This document shows, piece after piece, positions 1 through 14,158 of a stretch of 64,000 nucleotides of DNA. The position numbers and the translations under genes were made by a program. Every line of letters starts with the position of its first letter. Positions within the stretch are counted from its first letter, which is position 1. This stretch comes from Datnioides undecimradiatus (lineage: Eukaryota > Chordata > Actinopteri > Lobotiformes > Datnioididae): the NCBI GenBank assembly GCA_008933995.1, contig WARS01001888.1, positions 842,877 to 906,876 of the forward strand. The letters run 5' to 3'. The notes under the pieces were generated by a model. It was not told where the DNA came from, made no database searches, and was given only the letters and a program-made list of their open reading frames with translations.

Positions 1-1875
1 ATGATTTCAGTCTTCAGGAATAAAAGCAGCAACATTTTCCAGCTGATTAATTTATGAAGAGCGCACAAACACAAACTTCCACTAAACATCATTTACAGTT
101 TTCTCATCACATCTTTATACAGACACAGACTTCAGTACAGTGATTCTAAAACTACAGGATATAAGAAGCTGCTGTGTTTCTGACCCCAGATCAGTTTAAC
201 CAAAGCTCTCATCACCTGAACCCAGATCTGATCCCGAATGAAGATGTTCAGCTAACCCTAACCCTCAAATCATCAAGTCATGCTGAAAACTTCAGTCTTC
301 TCTTCAGTCCAACTCAGCTCAACTTGAGAAGATGAATGTTGGATTGGTTACAAGATCACATGATAAAAAACACGTCATTGTTCTCACAGGAATATTATTA
401 ATCCACATTGTTATTAAACATATGTAGAAAACTCGATCGTTAGTCTGGATGTTAGAATATTCATCTGTAGAAAACCTTTTTAAGAATATTATTGTTTTAA
501 ACTGCAGACTGAGGAAATGAGTTTCACATCTGAGAAATTTGCTCTTTAAATCAGCCATTGTATCGTCAGCAGCTGATCGTACGGTTTAAAACGTCAACAT
601 GTTGATTACTGAAGTTCAGTCACCATGTTTCTGTACACATTGCATGGTTTTTGTGTTTTTGCATCATGTGATCTCCCTTTTTCTTCACATGGATGAAGAA
701 GAGTGTCATCTTTAAATAAATTATATATTTGATTTCTACACACTGTTCAGTCCGTTTGTTTCCTGAAGAAATACTTTGTCCTGCAGGGAAACTCAGTGAC
801 TTTCATCCTGTTTTATACTTCAAATCTGAGTGAGATGTCATCATCATCACCATTATCGCCAGCAGCCTCGATTTCAATTCATGCAATCATTCAGCAAACT
901 CAGGGTAAAGTGGGTCAGTGGACCCAGTTTCCACAGTTTTGGTTAATATAACATCAGAAAGGTGGAGACATGTTCAACATCCCAGTAAAAACATCCTTAA
1001 ACAAGCTGATTGATAAAAAAAACAGTGAGACAGAAAACGTTCAGGCTCATACGAGCAGAAAAACACATGCTAACATGCTCACAGATGGGATCCCTTCAGC
1101 AGCGACGTCATGAGTCAGTCAGACAGCAAAATGCTTCCTGTTTCTTTAAAACATCACTGTCCTACGACTGAACAGTAAACAATGCACCCCACCCCTGAAA
1201 CCCTGGGTGACGGAGGTTGGTATGTGTCCTGCTGATCCGTGGTTTTTGGTTTAAAACATGAGGAAACACGAACTGTCGTTAATCTGACAGTAAATCTATC
1301 ATAATCTTGTGTTTCTTCTGTTTTAAGTTTCCGTATAAATACACTTCAATCACTCTCTGACTCTGAGATTAATCTGTTATTTTAACAGATGATCAGCACC
1401 TCATTACAACCTTAAATCACCTTTACCCCCCCTACAGCAATGAAACACAGCAGGTGCTGACTGCAGCTGTTGAAATCAAAGGCATTCTGGGTAATGTAGT
1501 GTTGTGACCAGCAATGTGTCTGTCTTTGCATTGCACCTGACACAAACTCCACTGAGGAGCAGTTTAACCCCACCCACTATAACCCCGCCTGTTTCAGCAT
1601 ATGGGGCGGGGCTCCAGCTGAGGCGATGATGTAAACAGGTCACATGGTTATACTTCTAACCTAACAGTAACATTTAAAAAACATTTCAAAGACAAAAGTA
1701 CGACAGTTGCTGAGAGATTTGGTCTAAAACACTTCTCACTGTAAAACAGGAAATGACATCATCTCCGATCCAACTTTCATTATTACAGTCAGCGACTGAA
1801 ACAGCCTGCTGTCAGTCTGTGACATCATGGTGACATAGGCAGAGGTCCCTGAGGTCGTCTAGTGTAGGTATGACG
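1..1875. other. arhgef2 3' UTR and flank
   Basis: The DNA downstream of the arhgef2 stop holds no convincing coding frame. It is A+T-rich and unique-looking by eye, with no tandem array. Part of it should be the arhgef2 3' UTR, but I could not find a convincing minus-strand AATAAA. Confidence 0.4.
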
Positions 1876-4800
1876 TTAACTGGGCTCAGCTCCACACTCG
1901 CTCTCCTCTGGAATGTCCTGCAGGTCTTGGAGGTCAGAGGTCACAGGTAACCATGGTGACAAAGCAAAGTGGAAAACATGTTCAACACAATATTAAATGT
2001 TATCTTGAAGTTATGATAACAATGTTGTTTTGAGGTCTGTTAATGTCACTGTCAGAATGGATCAGATCAGACCAGAATAAATATTATTAATATTAGTTAT
2101 TGATCAGTTGAACAGACCTCTGGGGCTGTCAGAACGAGGTGAAATCCTCATCACTTCTTCTTCCTCTTCATTTCCTTCCTGGACGCCGTCTAATTGGTCA
2201 ACTGGATCTTGGCTAGCCAATGGGGCGAGGGGGCAGGGCTCCAGTTCCCTGCTGCTGCGCCTCCTGTTTTCCTGTCGATGCAGACCGCTGAGCTTAGCTT
2301 CACCCAAATAACTCATTTGATCCAGCTTGTCTCACCAAATATTAATTCCCTTTGGTTTTGTTTATGTCTGGTAAATTAGTTTCTTTAATTTGTCTCAGTT
2401 AAAGACAGCTAACGGTTAAAGACAGGTGAAGGTCAAACAGAACCACTGAGAGGAGCCTGCGCTCCACCTCACAGGTCACCTCACAGTGCAGCTCAGTTTC
2501 ACCAGGTTCAGTTTCACCTGGTACAGTTTCACCTGACTTGACCCACCTGTTCAGCCTTGATGACATCACTGATTTCTCCATTACTCCTCCTCCTCCTGCT
2601 ACTTGGCTCTGTCCCCTCTCTAATTGGCTCCTCCCCCCTCAGACGAAGCCGTGTCACTTCCTCCTGTAGCAGCTCCACCTGTCGGCGCAGCAGTACCGCC
2701 TCCCCCCCAGTGTCCAGCCCAGTGTCTCGGGACATTGACCGACTGAGGCGGGGTGCTGGGGCGGGTCCTGTGGCAGACACGATGGCGGGTCCTGTTCTGA
2801 TTGACAGCTCCAGGATTGAGTCCTGACGAATCACAGCAGCCTGGGGGCGGAGTCATATTGAAGGCAGATATGTCACTTTATGCACTGTAGGACAACACCA
2901 TCACCTACGTGCACGATACAGATAAATAAGTTCCTGTGGTCACACCTGCAGGGCGTGAAGCTGTGTGCTTAGACGGACCAATCGCTGATGGACTTCCTGT
3001 GGAAACGACAGAACAGGAAGACAAATAAAAATCAGAGAAAATGTTCTTGGTTCTACGAACGTTCCCCCTCGCTCATTAATTAGCCAGATTGCATCACACT
3101 CCATCTATCAACACAAGATTAAGACTGTTACAGTATAAATGGACACTGAGAACATTATCACACCAGTTAAATTAAATCGGTACGACAGTAATATCCCAGA
3201 TCTATGCATGAAATGTATGAAGGGAAAGGGACATTATTTCACTGTGTGGCGATGCAGTCAGATCAAGGCTTTTTGGGGGGACGTTAAAACAACAACTGAA
3301 AAACTTATCTCAAAAAACCTTTTAATGGATCCTGCTCTTTTCATCTTAGGATTCTGTGCCGTGGGTCCACTGAGTACAACCAAGGAATGAACAATGATGA
3401 ATATATGCCTGCTGCATGCTAAAAAGCCAGCTGCTCTATTTTTGGAAAAAACAGACCAAGTATTTGCGTTCTGGGTCAGGTGGTCTGGAAACCTCTCCTC
3501 TGGAAAGAATAACATATGCAGAGAGGGAGGCAGGAGCTATTTGAGAAGGTTTGGGCACCATCTACTTTGTTCAGGAAAGATATGGAACTAATGGATGAAG
3601 AAAACTGAGCCCAAATCAATGTGAACTGGAATGATCACAGAATCAAACAAAACAATGTAGAACCCTGAATTTATAATGATTTGATGAGACCTTGAATGTA
3701 GCTTGTTTTTTGTCCTGAAGGCTCATGTTTGTCTGATGTTCCGGATTTTTTTTTCATTTACTTATCAGATTTTTGAACATTAAATCTGTTTTTCTGTTTT
3801 TGTTTCTTTATTTGCATTTTTGTAATATGATGTTCTTCTGAATCTGTGCCTCAATACTGACCTGAACTGTTGAAGTTCACATTTGTATAGTTGAAACTGC
3901 ATTATTGGTACATGTATATGTTGTCATATAACACCAATAAAGACAGTGTAATAAAACAATTAGGCAGGTGGTGGAGCTACCCCTGACAACAACACATTAA
4001 CTGCAAGCTGCAAACATGAACAGACGTAACCAGCACACCAGCACCATCTGCTGCTCATCAGCTGCTACTTGGCCAAACCTGCAAATGTAGCTTTGGTCAA
4101 TTAGGATGTAGCATGGTTCTCCTTCAACACCTGACAATGGGACCACAGCTGGAGTAAACTGGGACACAGCGGACCATGCTTATCATGGACAGAAGCAGGG
4201 AGGGGTGAGGTACCTGGTTCAGGTTTCGATGCTGCAGCTGGTTTCCGTTTGTGTCCTGGGAGAAAAAACAGGTAGAAACTTTTTAATAAAAAAACACTGT
4301 TTAAAAACTTATAGTAAAAGTTGGGTTGCAGTGTGTCCTTTAAAAATATTAATATATTTGTTTGAAATTCTTGCTTCAGATCTCTGTTGACCTGTTTCTT
4401 GAGATAACGTTTGGCTTTGAGCTGCAGTCCAACGTCTACAAACAGTTCACTCTTCTTATTAAATGAAGCTGAAGCCTGGCTCCGTCCTGCTGGTCTGATC
4501 ACCTCTCTTCTCGCTATGGTGATTTCCTCTCAGCTTGAACAAAACTTAAATCAGTGTGATCAGAGACTCCTCATCTTTCCTCGTATTTTCTCCACTAAAG
4601 TAAAAACTGTTTTGGTTTCTGAGTCAAACGTCTGCGATCAGGTGATTTACCTTTGATGAGCTGCTGTTCAACTCAAAGGACCCATTCAGAGAACAAGAGT
4701 CACCATCTGAGAGTGGGAGCAGACACACATGGGAAACAGACAGTTGAGTATGTTCAGTCAAACACCAGAGGGGCAGTATCATCGCTACAGCAACAGGTGT

Positions 4801-7800
4801 GTCTCACCTGTCTGCTGCACAATGTCGATCAGCCTGATCACAGCTATGTTTACTAATGTGTCTGCGTCCTAACAGACAAACAAGCTGCTCCATGACATAA
4901 GCGTCTTTTGCTATCATGATTGATTATTGCATCTGTAGTTATTATCACTGTTGTTCTGATGAAAGAATTGAACACTGGAAATGAATTATTCAGCCAAATG
5001 TTTCAGGGAAATCCACGTAACTGCCTTTAGCTATCACGCTCCTCTCCTGTGGAACCAGCTGCCAGTTTGGGTCGAGAGGCAGACACCCTCTCTACTTTTA
5101 AAGTAAAGCTGAAAACCTTCTTGTTCAACAAAGCTTACAGTTAGTTCTAGTTACCATGACAACTACACCTTAGTCAAAACTACCCTTCATGCCACCCCTT
5201 AGTTATGCTGCTATAGGCCGAGGCTGCTGGGGGACGATCCCATGATCGTCTCCACACTCCTCCTCTCCCCTCTCTCTCCTCAAACTCATTTAAACCATCA
5301 CAGATTAACCATTAACTCTGTGTCTCCTCTCTCCCCTAGTGCTGTGCTTGTTTCTCTCTGGTCTCTCTGTACCTCTCTACAGATACCTCTCTACAGGAGC
5401 CCTGTCCAGATGGGCGCCAGTATGGGCCTTGGTGTTTAGTGCGCTCTGTTTTTGTTTTTGTTTTGCACTGTCTACCTAGCTTGCACTGTCTACCTACTGT
5501 AGACACACTTAACCTCTGTACCATAGACACACTTAACTCTTCTGTTCATTTGTTCTGTTCATTTGTTAATACATTGCTTTATTTTAGCTTACTTAGATTT
5601 TATCCTATTTATCTAATTTTATTTTATTTTATTTTACCCCATGCATGCCTCTTATTATATGTTACTTATTTTATGTTTGATGTATGCACCAAGCACCTAA
5701 AGTCAAATTCCTAGTAATGTGAAACCTCTTCACTTACATGGCAATAAAACACTATTCTGATTCTGATTCTGATTCTGGGGCTCAGGAAACTGGTTATCCT
5801 GATCTGTGGCTCCACCGACCTGCCTCGCAATGCTGCCATTTATTATCATTATTCTATATTATTGCACTGCTATATTGTACTGTTTCCATAGTTGTTGTTC
5901 TACCATTCTGTTAGTTTTCATGTAATGTTATGTACTCATGCGACAAGATGTATCCTCTCTCTCCCCCCTCCTGTCTCTCTCTCTGTCTCTCTCTCTTTCC
6001 CCCTAACCGGTCAAGGCAGATGTCCGTCCACCTAGAGCCAGGATCTGCCCAAGGTTTCTGCCTGTTAAAAGGAAGTTTTTCCTTGCCACTGTTGCAGAGT
6101 GCTTGCTCATGGTGGAACTGTTGGGTGTAATTAATAGTAATGAGTGTAGTCTAGACTGCAGCACCTCTGTTTGTAAAAGCCCTGAGATGACTTTATGAAT
6201 TGGTGCTGCTCTCATCAAAACTGAATTGAACTGAAACGAAAGCTGAGGCTCAGGACTGATCAGAGTCATGTGACTGAGGCATTATTGATGATTATTGATG
6301 ATCAATGATGATAAACCTGTTTGTTGCTAACAGTTGGACTCTATAAATAAAGGTAACTGAAGAAATAACAGATTAATTTGTTTGTGGTCCGTTTGTTGTT
6401 CAGACCAACAATTAACACAACTTTAACAAGAAGGTGACTCAGAAACGCCACAGCTGCTTTGGACCAATCAGATAAGTCCAATCAACTGCAGCATCTAATC
6501 AATAACTGATAATCAATAAGGTGGTGTGTCTGGCAGAAAAAGATTTTCATGAAGGGTGTAATCAAAGAGCAAGGGTCAAAGGGTCAAAGGGCGAGGACCT
6601 TGGAACTATGATGTGATTCAGGCTGATACTCTAGACAAATCTCGAGCCAGCCAGGGGCAAGAAGCAAAGATTTGGCAGCAGGAGTTGATCTGTGACTGTG
6701 TTGATGATGAAATCACAGTTTTGATCAGATCATTTCCTGAGTAGCGGCATCTCAGGTGAGAGTTTATTCTGCAGTAAATCAAATATTTGGGGTTTGAACT
6801 GAAAGTGATCAGCAGATTAACTGATCATCACATATTAACAAGTCTTAAAGCTGAGAACAGACCGCAGCAGGTTTCAGGTGTGTCAACAGGTGACAGTGAC
6901 TCACTGCTGAGCTCCTGGTTGCCGTTGGTTACGGTGGCCTTGTGGATGTTGCAGTCCAGCAGCAGCTCCGTCAGTCTGTCGACTGAAAACACAGACAATG
7001 TTCAGCCGGAGTCCACGACTTACTTCGCATCGAACCAGGAAACTGAAACTCACCCTCGGTGATGGAGGCGCTGAGGAGCGGCTCAGCCTGAGGAGCTTGA
7101 GGAGTGTCGGCCCTGAACAAGTTCCTGCAGGAGGAGGAGGTGCTAAGCTCCAAACCTCCCTCTTCTTCTCCTCCTCCTCTGCCTGTCGCCTCCACCAGGT
7201 CAGAAAACAGAGTGACTCGCTCCTGCAGGAGCTCCAGCACCTCCCTGTCCTTCTGCTGGATGTCAGCTGAGTCAGGAGATGGAGGACGAGCAGGAGCAGG
7301 AGCAGGAGCAAGAGCAGGGAGAGAAGGAAAAATGCTGAATTAGATCTAAAATAGAAAAGATGTTTATGACAGTAGGAGAAAGGAGCAGGTGAAGAGAGAG
7401 AGGAGGAGGAAAGAGGAAGCGAGGAGGGGAAAGGAGAGTGAGAGGGTGAAGCAGGAGAAGGAGGTAAAGTAGGAGGAGAAGGAGGAGGTAAAGGAGAGGG
7501 TGAAGCAGGAGAAGGAGGTAAAGTAGGAGGAGAAGGAGGAGGTAATGGAGGAGGTGAAGCAGGAGAAGGAGGTGCTGTGTACCTCTGGAGTCTCTCTGTG
7601 GCTCCACCGACCTGCCCCGTGTCCTCTGCTGCCTATTGCTGTCATTATTCTATATTGTACTCTCTCACTCTCTCTCTCTCTCCCCCAAGACAGATGGCCG
7701 TCCACCTAGAGCCAGGATCTGCCCAAGGTTTCTGCCTGTTAAAAGGAAGTTTTTCCTTGCCACTGTTGCCAAGTGCTTGCTCATGGTGGAACTGTTGGGT

Positions 7801-10800
7801 GTAACTAACAGTAATGAGTGTGGTCTAGACCTGCTCTGTTTGTAAAGTGCCTTGAGATGACTTTTTGTTGTGAATTGGTGCTATATAAATAAAATTGAAT
7901 TGAATTGTATAGTACTGAGAAGTCCTGTGAAGTACTGTGTAGAACTGTGAAGTACCCTGTAGTATTGTGTAGTACTTTGTAGTACTGTGTAGTATTGTGT
8001 AGCATTGCGTAGTACTTTGTAGCATTGTGAAGTAATGTGTAGTACTGTGTAGTATTGTGTAGTATTGTGTAGTACTCATAATGTATTATTGTATGTGGAA
8101 TGTTTCAGTTCAATGCAGTTCAATTCAATTTTATTTATATAGCACCAATTCACAATCTCAGGGCTCTTTACAAACAGAGCGGGTCTAGGCCACACTCATT
8201 ACTGTTAATTACACCCAACAATTCCACCATGAGCAAGCACTTGGCAACAGTGGCAAGGAAAAACTTCCTTTAACAGGCAGAAACCTTGGGCAGATCCTGG
8301 CTCTAGGTGGACGGACATCTGCCCTGACCGGCTGGGGGGAAAGAGAGAGAGAGAAAATACAACAGCGTAATACAGAGTACTGCAGTACTGTAGGGTGCAG
8401 TACTGACCTGAGAGCAGTCTGCTGGATGCGGCTCATCCAGGTTCTGTGGTCATCTTTGGATGAAGCATACAGCTCATACATCTCTGGGGGGATGGAGGCA
8501 CTGATCAGGTACATTCCTCGCTCCTGATTGGCTATGTCTCTGACGATCAGGTTGTTCAGAGAGACCACTGGAGACTTGTCCTGAGGAGACAGACATTTGG
8601 TCAGGTAAACAGACAGACAGGTGAACAGACAGGTGAACATTAAGGGTGAGTATCGTGTCTTCTTGCAATGATTCGATCAGGATCCCATAGTTCTGTGGAG
8701 GAACATCAACAGAACCCTGAAGGTAAAGATCAAGGAGGACTGGGCGTCCAAGGGTCTGACCGGGTGAACCCAGAACCACAAGAAACAGGCAATAAGATCA
8801 GTTTAGGCTTCATCAGTTCATCAGCTGACACTTCTCTCTCTTTGCCCCAGTTTGGAACAACCCAGACTTTGTCCCGTCATGTCAGGACCCAGTGTATGAA
8901 ATCTGGCAGCAGAGGGGACGAAACCGGCCGGCCATGTTATCTGACAGAGGAACAATGCTTTCGACAACTTGGGAGGAAAACACAATTTACAGTGTTCACA
9001 CTTTTTTAGATTTCTACAAACAACACATTTAACTCCAAAAAGCATGAAAGCTCAAAATATTTCCAGACTCAACCTTTCCCAGACACGTTTATCTCATATA
9101 CCTATCAAACTTTCTATTTACAGTTGGGCCACTCCAGAGAGCACGTCAGAAAACACTGGACAGGGGACCGATTGTCTGCCATAATAAACATTTTGGCGAT
9201 TGTTAACAGCAGCAGTGATGAGGAGATGCATGTCACTGCTGAGGAGCCACATGAAGACACAATTGCATCTACATGCATATGTTCTGAGATTGCAGAATTG
9301 ATGCAGACTGGGTACAACCTGCCATCTGTCTCCAGCCCGTTGTCTCCAGCCCACAGTGAACAAGCAGCTGATGCCAAAATGAATGTGATATTGTAAAACA
9401 AAGCAAGAAACGTAATTTTGAAACTCTGGATCAAGGACTCAGGTGGGGAAACACTAAGAACTCTGCCACTGGAAAAACTGACGTTTGTCTTTTATGACAG
9501 TGCTGGAGGTTGTGGTCTGGCGGCCGCCGGTGGACTCAGTGGAGGTTTCTTTTCAGGTTTCTCCTCTTGTTAGATTTCCTTTTGTAATGGAAATAAAATG
9601 GCAGTTGACTCGTTATTGTGTTGAATAATGTGGGATTATTGTACAATCCTGTTTTTAAGAACTGCAAATATAAAGATTCACATAAAAAAAGAAACCTGGA
9701 GCTGCGCCAGAGGCATCAGGAACCAAACACCATGTTGAGTTGATGAGTTCTTGGTAGTCTGACCATCAGATCTAAAGTTTCTTATTTAATTATTCCTAAA
9801 TATTAACTTTTCTTTATTTCTATCTGGTTCATTCCTCAGAGAAGAGAAGCGAGGACCAACTGTCATTCTCTCTGTTGGAGGATGCTGGGCTTAGTCCAGA
9901 CTGTTCCAGAAGAACTACTGTCCTGGACTGAGGTTGTTGCTGATGGTGGAAAGAAGAACTTTGGTACAGCTGCTTTAGTCTAACTGCATGTGTCTCAGAA
10001 AGAGCAGATCCTGAAGGGGAAGATTTGAATCCACCAGTGAATCCAACATCTCTGTTCCAGCCCTCAGCTGTGTCCAAGCTGCTGAAACATTGCTTAGGAT
10101 CTGATTTAGATGCCATCCTGGATCCCGGATGTTGTAGGGAAGAACACCTTGAGATTTTCAAGAAGGTGATGGGGAAGGTGGAGGAGGTGTGTGGGTGACT
10201 ATCTTTACCATTTATACAGCCACTAGTTAAACGGACATCACCAGGTACCGAGAACAAAGCCAAAGTGGGCGAGCTCATGCTTCTATCATGCAACTGAGGT
10301 GAAATCACAAAAATATCCCAGGCTGAAGACAAAAGTACTTCTGGAAATGTTTACTCACTAGAGAGACAGTGTCAGTAGGCTCTGTCCACCATCTTGAATG
10401 TGCTGTAAACGATATACTCAGAGTAACTTTCGAGAGAAGGCACGACTCAGTGGACACGTCTGGAAGTCCTATGAGAAAACGGCTGTGGAGTGACTAAGAG
10501 GTCAAAGCGTAACTAGGTGCCACTAGAAGTGAACAGGTGTAACAAGTTGTGACCTGGTGTGATTAGGAGTTAAGAGGTGTAACCAGGTGTGACCAGGTGT
10601 GACCAGGTGTGACCGGCTGTGACTGGTTGTAACCAGGTGTGACCGGGTGTGACTGGTTGTAACCAGGTGTGACCGGGTGTGACTGGTTGTAACCAGGTGT
10701 GACTAGGAGTGAACAAGTGTAGCCAGGTGCGACCTGGTGTGATTAGGAGCTAAGAGGTGTAACCAGGTGTGACCGGGTGTGACTGGTTGTAACCAGGTGT

Positions 10801-13800
10801 GATTAGGAGTTAAGAGGTGTCACAAGGTGTGACCAGGTATGATTAGGAGTGAACAGGTGTCACAAGGTGTGACCAGGTGTGACTCACCAGTGATGCAAAG
10901 GTGAACTTCTGATCTTTCTCCTGAAGGAAAACCAAGATGTCTGACATGAGCAGAACCTGCACATCTGAAGACAGAAACACAGCAACTTGTTAGCAGGTGT
11001 AAGCTCCGCCCACATCGCTGGGAGTGATATCATAATAGATTCAAAGGTGACACATCACAGCCTCCTCTACCTTTCATTCTGGAGCCTTGGATCTTCCAGA
11101 GGAGCGTCCCCTCGTGGAGGAGCTTCCTCCTCAGCAATTCTCCTGCTTTGAACACTCCTCCTCCCTGGACCTCTGCCTTGGCCCGCGGGTCCAGACGGGC
11201 CTGGATCTCCTGCAGTCTTCTGGTTCGGTCCAGCTCCAGCACTTCCTTGTCCACCGAGCTGATCAGCTCTTTCAGGAGGAGCAATGCCTGACTCAATTCC
11301 TGTGCCTCCTCCTCACTGCCTGCATTAGGTCACAGTGACATGGTTGCATCACAGCCAATCAGCAGAGAGGTGAGAGGTTGTTGAGCGTCACAAGCCCTAG
11401 GTTACCTTTGGTGTTGTCAAGGATTCGTTGGATGAGGACGGGGTACTTTGTGATTCGCTGTGTCACCAGCAGGATGCACTCCTGAACGCCGTGACGACGC
11501 AACAGTGGACCACGACAGACACGCTGAGCATCATGGGATTGAGAAAGACAGAGTGTCAACATCAACAGAGAGTCAACATCAACAGAGAAACCAGGAGTTA
11601 ACTGCTTTCAGATGCTTTAAACCAGGGTCAAACTGATTCCGATCTGAGTTAGATCTTGCATAATCAATTATGCCAGTCCAACAAAATCATCAGTTACAGG
11701 TCAAATCAAGTCCAAACATATTTTAACCTGGTTAACTATTTGGAACCAGGTCTAATTCCTGGCTAACCCGGGGCAAAACTGTATCTGTGCTGGAACAAAC
11801 CCAGGTCTAGACCTTGACCGACTTTCCAACCGTATAAACCAGGTCTATGTGTGCAGGATTAAACAGTCTAGTCCAGATTCAACCTGACTAAAGGTCAGGT
11901 CTAAAGTGGTCTAAACTGTGTCTAATCAGATCCACATCCTGGTGAATGAGTAAATAAAGTTGAGGTCATGGATCTGGTCCAGGTGCTGGTCATAGTGTAG
12001 TTTCAGTTGCCTGTCCTAGCTCTGGTCCTCACCCTGATGAACTGCTGCAGTCTTCGGTCTCGAGTTAAAACTTCTTTGTAGAGTTTCACGGCTTTCGGAT
12101 GTCGACTGCAGAACTCAGAGTAGAGCTTCTTCATGTCGTCTGCAGACTGACCTGAAAACTACACACACACACATAGTGGGTGACTTCAACATTCAAGTAC
12201 ACTCACTGGCCACTTTATTAGGTACACCTTGCTAGTACCGGGTTGGACCCCCTTTTGCCTTCAGAACTGCCTTAATCCTTCATGGCATAGATTCAACAAG
12301 GTACTGGAAACATTCCTCAGAGAGTTTGGTACATATTGACATGATAGCATCACACAGTTGCTGCAGATTTGTCGGCTGCACATCCATAATGCGAATCTCC
12401 CGTTCCACCACATCCCAAAGGTGCTCTATTGGATTGAGATCTGGTGACTGTGGAGGCCATTTGAGTACAGTGAACTCATTGTCATGTTCAAGAAACCAGT
12501 CTTAGATGATTCGAGCTTTATGACATGGCGCGTTATCCTGCTGGAAGTAGCCATCAGAAGATGGGTACACTGTGGTCATAAAGGGATGGACATGGTCAGC
12601 AACAATACTCAGGTAGGCTGTGGCGTTGCAACAATGCTCAATTGGTACTAAGGGGCCCAAAGAGTGCCAAGAAAATATCCCCCACACCATTACACCACCA
12701 CCACCAGCCTGAACCGTTGATACAAGGCAGGATGGATCCATGCGTTCATGTTGTTGACGCCAAATTCTGACCCTACCATCCGAATGTCGCAGCAGAAATC
12801 GAGACTCATCAGACCAAGCAACGTTTTTCCAGTCTTCTATTGTCCAATTTCGGTGAGCCTGTGCGAATTGTAGCCTCAGTTTCCTGTTCTTAGCTGACAG
12901 GAGTGGCACCCGGTGTGGTCTTCTGATGCTGTAGCCCATCTGCCTCAAGGTTCGACGTGTTGTGCGTTCAGAGATGCTCTTCTGCATACCTTGGTTGTAA
13001 CGAGTGGTTATTTGAGTTACTGTTGCCTTTCTATCAGCTCGAACCAGTCTGGCCATTCTCCTCTGACCTCTGGCATCAACAAGGCATTTTCGCCCACTGA
13101 ACTGCCTCTCACTGGATAATTTCTCTTTTTCGGACCATTCTCTGTAAACCCTACAGATGGTTGTGCGTGAAAATCCCAGTAGATCAGCAGTTTCTGAAAT
13201 ACTCAGACCAGCCCGTCTGGCACCAACAACCATGCCACGTTCAAAGTCACTTAAATCACCTTTCTTCCCCATTCTGATGCTCGGTTTGAACTGCAGCAGT
13301 TCGTCTTGACCATGTCTACATGCCTAAATGCATTGAGTTGCTGCCATGTGATTGGCTGATAGAAATTTGCGTTAACGAGCAGTTGGACAGGTGTACCTAA
13401 TATAGTGGCCAGTGAGTGTAGATAGCCATGACAGCCATAGAAATGCATTTAACTCAGTATTAGACTTAAAACGTTAACAAATCAACTCACTGCTTTAATC
13501 ACACCCTCGATCTTGTTTTGACATATGGCTTAGAAACTGAACATTTAATAGTGTTTCCCCAAGACCCTCTTTTATCTGACCACTTTAATAACATTTCAGT
13601 TCACAATCATGAACTACTCAGCAATTGGGAGGGAAGCTACCTACATTCAGTGTCTCTCTGATAATGCCGTTACCAAATTTAAGGAAGTTATTCCGTCTCT
13701 TTTGGCTTCAACGCCATGTGCCATTACAACAGAGGGTAGCCATCTAACCACTTGTCCAGCACATATAGATTATCTCGTTGATAATACTGCAGCTACACTG

Positions 13801-14114
13801 CACACAGCCCTGGACACTGTTGCCCCTGTTCACACAAAAGTTAGAGAGGAAGTGGCAATCCACTGTCTGTGACATGTTGTATTCTCTCTCTCTCTCTCTC
13901 CCCTCCTGTCTCTCTCTCTCTGTCTCTCCCCTCCTGTCTCTCTCTCTCTCTGCTGCTGGGTGTGATTAACAGTAATGAGTGTGGTCTCTGCTCTGACTGT
14001 AAAGTGCCCTGAGATGACTTTTGTTTTGAATTGGTGCTATAGAAATAAAGCTGAACTGAATTGAACACAGACACACAAAGATACACATACACACAGATCA
14101 TAAGACAGATATAA

Positions 14115-14158
<44 letters not shown>

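Larger units (their letters stand above)
7267..8407 (-). other. arhgef2 intron where an expected exon is missing
   Basis: The exon ending at 8408 stops in phase 2, but the exon beginning at 7266 needs one preceding base (phase 1). In the human protein this junction holds about 25 residues, including SREDFPLIETEDEA, just after the PH domain. I searched both orientations of this interval and saw no such exon. It is filled by a GA-rich tract, an L2 3' end in plus orientation, a minisatellite and an L2 3' end in minus orientation. Joining the two visible exons directly would create TGA in the second codon. Confidence 0.6.
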
